Source: Helicostylum pulchrum (lineage: Eukaryota; Mucoromycota; Mucoromycetes; Mucorales; Mucoraceae). Taken from it: a stretch of DNA of 64,000 nt. Where the stretch lies: assembly GCA_025677825.1 (NCBI GenBank), contig JAIXMO010000030.1:337934-401933 (forward strand). Reading direction: 5' to 3'. The position numbers and the translations under genes are program-made. The notes beneath the pieces are model-generated. The model searched no databases and had not been told where the DNA came from. It saw only the letters and a list, made by a program, of their open reading frames with translations. Below, piece by piece: positions 60,779 through 64,000 of this stretch (position 1 is its first letter; the number at the start of each line of letters is the position of its first letter).

Positions 60779-62705
60779 TTAATATCTTTTACGGAAAGCG
60801 ATATCTAAATCAATGGGGCCAATGACACCAACACCACCACTGATTAAACCGTTCTTATGTTTCGAGTTTTCGGGAGTAGTCCAGGTGAATTTACGTACTA
60901 ATAAGAAAATATAAGTAAAATCGATATATTTATATTTTGTATAAAGTAAACTTACATAACATGGAGAGTAAAACTCTTTGTTCGTTCAAACTAAAGTTCA
61001 TACCGATACATTGTCTTGCACCGTTTCCGAAAGGAAGCCATGCGTTACCATCTCCGGAACCTCGAGCAGCTTCTCCGTTTTCAGAGAATCTATCTGGATT
61101 GAATTTGCTTGCGTCTTTCCAGTAAGTGTTGGAATGTTGGATATCGAAAATATTTACAGTAAGCAAAGTTCCTTTGGGAATAAAAGTACCAGACAAAGTA
61201 GTATCTTCAGTTGCAATACGACTAACAACCTTGGAGGCAGGACCGTTGATACGTAATGTTTCCTTCATGATTTGATTGATATATGTCATGTTTCTTGTGT
61301 CTTCAACTGTAGGCAAGACATCGCAAGGCTCATCTCCCAAAATAGAGATGGCTTCTTCTCTTGCCTTTTGTTGGATATCCTGTATTTAATAATATTAGTA
61401 TTTGGTTTTTTTTTTCTTTTTTTCTCTGTGTGTATATAAACTAACCTGGTTTTCAGCCAAGTAATGGATAGCAAATGATAAAGCGTTAGCAGTAGTATCA
61501 TGACCAGCTAAGAAGAATACACACAAGTTATTCTATACATAAAAAGCGAATTAATATATGCTGATTTTTATTTTATTTTTGGTAATACCTTTAATTCTTC
61601 AGCAGACATGACTTCACCATCACTTTCTTTTTCACTTTCAATCATAAGATCTAACAAATCTCTTTCGTTATCTTCGAGTACAGTGTTCTTGATACCACTT
61701 TCGATCATTTGCTTCTTGTGTTCAATAACCTTATCGAGCATATTGGAAAAGATGTCCATCTCTTTGTGAATATTTTGTCTTTCAGGGAATAACCAACGTA
61801 ATTTGGTATCAAATGTAGGGAACATAAAGAAAAGTGGGTCACGCATAGCTACACTGATACGGCTGTATCTGTGTACCCATTCGTTGTCCTTATCTTGAAT
61901 TGCGTTAAAGTCGAAACCAAAGCCTGCTTTACCAATAGCGTCTAGTGTCCAACGTTCCATAAGATCAGAGACGTTATAAACTTGGTTATCGGAATCCATG
62001 GTTTTGAACAGTTGTTGAGCTAATTTACCGAACAACTTGATAGGCATTGAACGATGGAAAGCGGGGTTAGCTGCCTTTCTTTGTAATTTCCAGTGAGTAC
62101 CATTCAACATAACAATATTGGCACTCATGGCAAATTTACTATTGAGTGTACCTTCCTGTTCCTCTGAGAGTGCAACCTTGGGGAACAAATCTTGCAACAA
62201 CAACAACAAAAGAGGTAAGTATATATTATATACGTTTACAGATGTATTTTTTAATTACCATGCTTTAATAAAACACGCTTTGCGTCTTCAGGGTTACATA
62301 CGTTTAACACCCAACCAATTCTTGATAATTCCTGTTTAAAATAAATAAATAATTGACTATGCATTTTCATTGTTGCGATTGAATACGTACAATGAAGAGG
62401 CCTTTGCTTCCTTCAGCTTCGATTTCTGGAAGATGTACTCTATGTGAGCGGTCCCAAATAGATTCATTTCTCCACATGGACTTGAGTGTGTCAAAATAAC
62501 CTAGGTAGGGAATGTGACGAAGTTTTCTGGGAGGTTTCATGATTCTATCTTGAATAAAATAGATCAAAGACAACGCAATCGCAGCACTGATAGCAATCAC
62601 CTTATTCTTTTTAGTCAGTCTTGGTACAACCTCTTGATTGTATAATTGAATAGCATTCTGTAAAGGAACTTGTAAAAATGTATTTTCTGTAAGTGACATA
62701 TTCAT
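60779..62705 (-). CDS. Cytochrome P450 monooxygenase
   Basis: Heme-thiolate monooxygenase, ER-anchored. Six exons in transcript order: 62705-62391, 62331-62259, 62190-61589, 61532-61446, 61379-60956, 60897-60779; 539 aa. Features: N-terminal membrane helix (VIAISAAIALSLIYFIQ), proline-rich hinge (MKPPRKLRHIPYLGYFD), C-helix NGTHWKLQRKAANPAFH, and I-helix oxygen-activation motif AGHDTTANALSFAIHY. The ExxR motif is in KETLRINGP, the PERF-type block in FNPDRFSENG, and the heme loop in LPFGNGARQCIGMNFSLNEQ with the ligand Cys at about 483. The family type (CYP509-like clans expanded in Mucorales) is likely but the number cannot be assigned. Substrate unknown. All splice sites are canonical and frames join exactly. 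Confidence 0.94.
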
Positions 62706-64000
62706 TATTGTAAGTGAAATTCTTGTTTGAAAAAAGTAAAAAAAAAAAAAGTTTGCATTATGCTTTTCACTTTATTTATATGATTTTTGTTGATCGAAAG
62801 AAGGCCCGAACTTTACCCTCCAATAGGATATTAGTCTAGTATTAGATTCGCGTTAAATTAAAATTTACCACCTATTTTTCATAGGTGTATTTTACCTGCA
62901 GTAAAAAAAAACCACCTCGTTCGATATGACTATATCTTTAAACCTCGTTTTATAGATACGCTCTAGCCAATGAAGATATATACATATATTATGTGCGTGT
63001 ATATATATACTCCTTTTTACCCAGATCATCATTTTTTTAATTATGTCATGAGCGGGTACTGACGAAATAGACTTGTTAAAGTTCAGCTACCAGAAAAATA
63101 AAGAAACCATTTAACCTTTTTCAGGAATCTTATTGGTTAATTCGGTTAAAATGATAAGTTTAAAAACCTCCTGGAATTGAAGATACTTGGTTAAAAAATG
63201 ACCCGAATCAGAAAAGAGAGGAGGTTTATTTAAACATTCATTGTCTCCAGAAAACGTCGTATTCACAGTATTAGTTGCCTATTTAAGTATTTTAAATTAT
63301 TTATAACAATTGACCTCACTTTTATTGTCTTTATTTTAAATATATACATATATATTTTTCTGAAATTCATATCTAAAATTGATTGAATTTGTTTGATCGT
63401 TATACAAAATAAAAGCAGTTCGATCGGAACACAAAACAGGGGATGATGTACATGTGTGTCTGTTTATCAGGTGCAGGATAAAGCTACGGAAAACCGTCTG
63501 TATAGGTTTAAGCGAATGAAGAAGATGGTTAGATCATAGCATTTCCGACGTTAACTACCACGCTCTTTAATATTAATATTGTTGGCGTTGTAACAACATT
63601 TCGCACTAAAACTAAATGACATATATTATCGCACTTTTAAAAGGGGAAGTATCAGTTACATAGTAGACATAGATGCGGCGTATGACCCACAGTTATGCAA
63701 TTTTATCTAAGCGTAGCTTTTCTGTCAAAAGAAGGACGGGGTTGCTGTAATATTCTATTTGGTTTATCCGAACGAGAATCATATCAGTGATGCATAATTA
63801 CCTGGAACTATTTTTTTATTTTGCCAAGACAAATAATTAGATGTATCAAAGTTTACTTTGGACGAGTTACCGCGAGAATAGCATCATACTTACTTTTAAT
63901 AACTCTTTTTTTTTTGTTTACTTAGATTTTTATGTTACTTTCATCTAAACATGCGTGAAACGTTTTTCCTGTTACCGAGACCTCTGGGCAAGTGGAATAA
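62706..64000. other. Intergenic region to the window end, no gene seen
   Basis: AT-rich flank of the P450 promoter. No ORF with domain, splice structure or sensible codon use, and no RNA gene recognised. Confidence 0.45.

Overview
The window is nuclear DNA of a filamentous fungus, most likely an early-diverging one of the Mucorales (Mucoromycota). It is AT-rich, with very AT-rich spacers full of A/T homopolymers. Genes are split by many short introns (about 45-80 nt, GT...AG, often with a TACTAAC-like branch site), and the closest protein types are fungal. I see no tRNA, rRNA, CRISPR array or viral gene. All gene models below were assembled by eye from splice signals and reading-frame continuity; exon sums are multiples of three.

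Layout. 1-3 kb: gene-poor, with a decayed Fanzor/TnpB-like nuclease fragment and copy 1 of a dispersed repeat. 3-9 kb: dense housekeeping block: an unidentified 120-aa protein, DNA topoisomerase I (minus), a Siw14-type phosphatase (minus) and, divergently from the latter, a Bsd2/NDFIP-type Nedd4-ligase adaptor (plus). 9-16 kb: sparse, with a 69-aa ORF, a LEA14-like membrane protein, two doubtful small genes and two more copies of the dispersed repeat. 16-21 kb: threonine synthase (plus) converging on a Caf120/Skg3-like PH-domain protein (minus). 21-24 kb: gene-poor, with a second, better preserved Fanzor-like relic. 24-33 kb: the very large ribosome-biogenesis scaffold Utp20. 34-49 kb: an Alba/Rpp25-like protein, a putatively myristoylated LRR protein, a secreted family-8 polysaccharide lyase, a BTB plus CAP-Gly protein, a C2-domain class-3 lipase and a Golgi nucleotide-sugar transporter. 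50-52 kb: a mucin-like cell-surface sensor (minus). 54-58 kb: a tandem array of small secreted four-cysteine proteins (two intact, one decayed between them). 58-63 kb: a Kelch-repeat membrane protein (plus) converging on a cytochrome P450 (minus).

Functionally the genes are mostly unlinked housekeeping functions: Top1, Utp20 and Alba/Rpp25 (nucleolus, rDNA and RNA processing), Thr4 (threonine synthesis), Caf120-like (mRNA decay), Bsd2-like and sugar transporter (Golgi/endosome). A second theme is the cell surface: the secreted lyase, mucin-like sensor, Kelch protein and small secreted proteins. The most interesting accessory features are the small-secreted-protein array, whose coding sequence looks more diverged than its flanking DNA, and the two Fanzor-like relics.
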